A stretch of 6,963 nt of DNA, taken from contig JALNXR010000106.1 in NCBI GenBank assembly GCA_023230265.1, forward strand, positions 1-6,963, in the 5' to 3' direction. The position numbers were made by a program, and so were the translations under genes. Of this stretch, positions 5,438 through 6,963 are shown one piece after another. Below the pieces are notes generated by a model that was not told where the DNA came from, did no database searches, and saw only the letters and a program-made list of their open reading frames with translations. Source of the DNA: Bacteroidales bacterium. Lineage in GTDB: Bacteria > Bacteroidota > Bacteroidia > Bacteroidales > UBA932. Numbering within the stretch: position 1 is the first letter of the stretch; each line of letters starts with the position of its first letter.

Positions 5438-6963
5438 TTAATTTTTTCCCAACAACTCCTCAGCATTTGCTATTGCTGCAGCTCCGGTCTCCGATCCGCT
5501 CAACATCCTCGCAAGTTCCAGCACTCTCTCTCTTCCTGTAATCTCAATTATTTTGGTTTTTACAGCCCCTGTTTTATCCATCTCCTTGAATACCAGCAGA
5601 TGAGTATCGCCTTTGCTGGCTATTTGTGGGAGGTGAGTAATTGCAAATATCTGCATTTTTTTGGATAAATCTGCTATAAGACCTCCCATTTTATCTGCGA
5701 TGCTTCCGGATACACCACTGTCAATCTCATCCAGGATCATTGCCGGCATCCCTTTTCGACTTGCAAGTATGGCCTTGAGACAAAGCATAATTCTGGATAT
5801 CTCCCCTCCTGATGCAATCTTTGCCAACTGCCGGAGCTCCATATTTTTGTTTGCGGAAAAGCAGAAAGTCACAGAATCTTTCCCAAAACTGTTATAATCC
5901 TCTTTTGTCTTAATTTCAGCCGCGAATTCTGCATATGGCATCTCAAGATTTCTTATGGCCGAAGTTATCTCTGAGACAAATTTGTCCCTGCTGGAGATCC
6001 GGCTCCTGTTAAGTTCCCATGCAAGACTCTCCATCTGTTTCTCAGATTCAGCCAGTTCGGATCTGATTTTCTCCACCTCCAATGTAAGGTTATTGGTTCT
6101 GTCAAGCCTGTTTTTCAAACTTTCCCTGACTCCGATCAGTTCTGATTCATCTTTAACATTGTGCAAATTAATCAGTTTGTAAATAAGTGAAATTCTCTCC
6201 TCCACAGCGGCAAGTCTCTCCGGAGAGATAGTAATCCTTTCCGCTTTTCTCCTCAGGTCATCTTCAATATCAGTCAATTCCACTCTGCAGCTCTCCAGTC
6301 TTGCAGAGAGCTCTTCTGCCGGACTGTAATTGTTGACAATCCTGACCAACAGAGAGGTGCCCTCTTTTAATCTTTGAACCACTGATATATCCTCAGTAGA
6401 CGGAGATATCAACTCTGCGGTGGAAAGGAGGGAGTTGCGAATCTCCTCTGCATTGCTGAGTAATTTTAACTCCTCTTCCAGTTCCTGTGTTTCTCCCTCC
6501 TTTAATGATGCCTCTTTTAACCGCTCGTACTGGAAAAGATTAAACTCCTGCTCATTCCTCTCCTTTGCCGCTTTAGACTCCATCTCTGAACAGAGTCTTC
6601 TCAGTGAACTGACCTTGTCGTAAACGGTTTTATAGGAGGAGAGCAATGTCTCATTTCCTGCGTAGGCATCCAGAACAGAGAGCTGGAAACCTGAATCAGC
6701 CAGCAGAAGCTGCTGATGTTGGGTATGTATGTCTATCAGATTTAATGAAAGCTCTTTTAGTTCGTTAACGGTTGCCGGTTCGTCATTCAGGAATGAGCGT
6801 GACTTGCCGGTGGGAGATATTACTCTCCTGAGAATTATATCCTGATCCTGATTATCCTGAAGAGAAAAGATGGCCTCTACCACACAATTTTTTCCTTTAT
6901 CCCTCAGCACTCCGGGATCTGCTTTGGCACCAAACAGCAGGGATACTGCTCCCATAAGAATGG
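5438..6963 (-). CDS. recN: DNA repair protein RecN, 5' end beyond the window
   Basis: SMC-like ATPase that acts on DNA double-strand breaks with RecA-dependent recombination. The visible part is 507 codons plus two bases. The reading frame continues through position 6963 with I-L-M-G-A-V, the segment that directly follows Walker A (GETGAGKS) in RecN, so the true start and Walker A lie outside. The ATG at 6955 is internal. Numbered from that Met, a Q-loop-like LIDIHTQHQQLLL is at 73-85, and a long charged helical, coiled-coil region spans about 105-335. The ABC signature is ASGGEISR at 381-388, Walker B with the D-loop is AMILDEIDSGVSG at 405-417, and the H-loop is FAITHLPQIA at 437-446. The conserved LARMLSG follows near 481-487. 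Nothing suggests truncation or frameshift within the window. nagB follows 18 bp downstream. Confidence 0.97.
   Translation of the reverse strand, partial: ILMGAVSLLFGAKADPGVLRDKGKNCVVEAIFSLQDNQDQDIILRRVISPTGKSRSFLNDEPATVNELKELSLNLIDIHTQHQQLLLADSGFQLSVLDAYAGNETLLSSYKTVYDKVSSLRRLCSEMESKAAKERNEQEFNLFQYERLKEASLKEGETQELEEELKLLSNAEEIRNSLLSTAELISPSTEDISVVQRLKEGTSLLVRIVNNYSPAEELSARLESCRVELTDIEDDLRRKAERITISPERLAAVEERISLIYKLINLHNVKDESELIGVRESLKNRLDRTNNLTLEVEKIRSELAESEKQMESLAWELNRSRISSRDKFVSEITSAIRNLEMPYAEFAAEIKTKEDYNSFGKDSVTFCFSANKNMELRQLAKIASGGEISRIMLCLKAILASRKGMPAMILDEIDSGVSGSIADKMGGLIADLSKKMQIFAITHLPQIASKGDTHLLVFKEMDKTGAVKTKIIEITGRERVLELARMLSGSETGAAAIANAEELLGKN

Noticed and set aside
5438..6955. RecN starting at ATG 6955 as a complete gene
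   Set aside because: The frame continues to the window edge with Ile-Leu before this Met, and Walker A, which should precede it, is missing, so the Met is internal.

Overview
The window looks like Bacteroidota (Bacteroidia-type) chromosome. It has a FecR/DUF4974 anti-sigma factor paired with a FecI-like ECF sigma factor, a membrane-anchored LytTR regulator, A/T-rich leaders without clear Shine-Dalgarno sequences, and moderate-to-low G+C. I cannot name a genus. No rRNA, tRNA, CRISPR array, transposase or phage gene was seen.

Layout, left to right. (1) Positions 34-1740 hold a regulatory pair arranged head to head: a FecR-type anti-sigma factor on the minus strand and its probable ECF sigma factor on the plus strand. 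The sigma reading frame has no ATG, GTG or TTG start that would keep its N-terminal region 2. (2) Positions 1748-2512 hold an iron-sulphur module. An IscR-like Rrf2 repressor (minus) is divergent from a 59-residue BFD-type [2Fe-2S] ferredoxin (plus) that is easy to miss because it is so short. Between them are a perfect 18-bp tandem duplication with internal dyads, right at the Rrf2 start, and a 9-bp inverted repeat, ATTGTCCTG/CAGGACAAT. (3) Positions 2539-3387 hold a four-helix membrane protein with a C-terminal LytTR DNA-binding domain (minus). (4) Positions 3530-4606 hold an uncharacterised alpha/beta-hydrolase-like protein (plus) with a visible Ser-Asp-His triad. (5) Positions 4589-6963 hold, on the minus strand, the 3' part of recN (the Walker A end lies beyond the window) followed 18 bp downstream by nagB. 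The 3' end of nagB overlaps the hydrolase gene tail to tail by 18 bp.

Functionally, three separate regulators (ECF sigma/FecR, Rrf2, LytTR) lie beside housekeeping genes for DNA repair (recN) and amino-sugar catabolism (nagB). The FecR/sigma pair probably controls a TonB-dependent uptake locus just left of position 1, but that is inferred from family habit and not visible here. The most interesting parts are the Rrf2/BFD intergenic architecture and the start-codon-less, divergently placed sigma factor. I see no evidence of a wholly new defence or mobile system.
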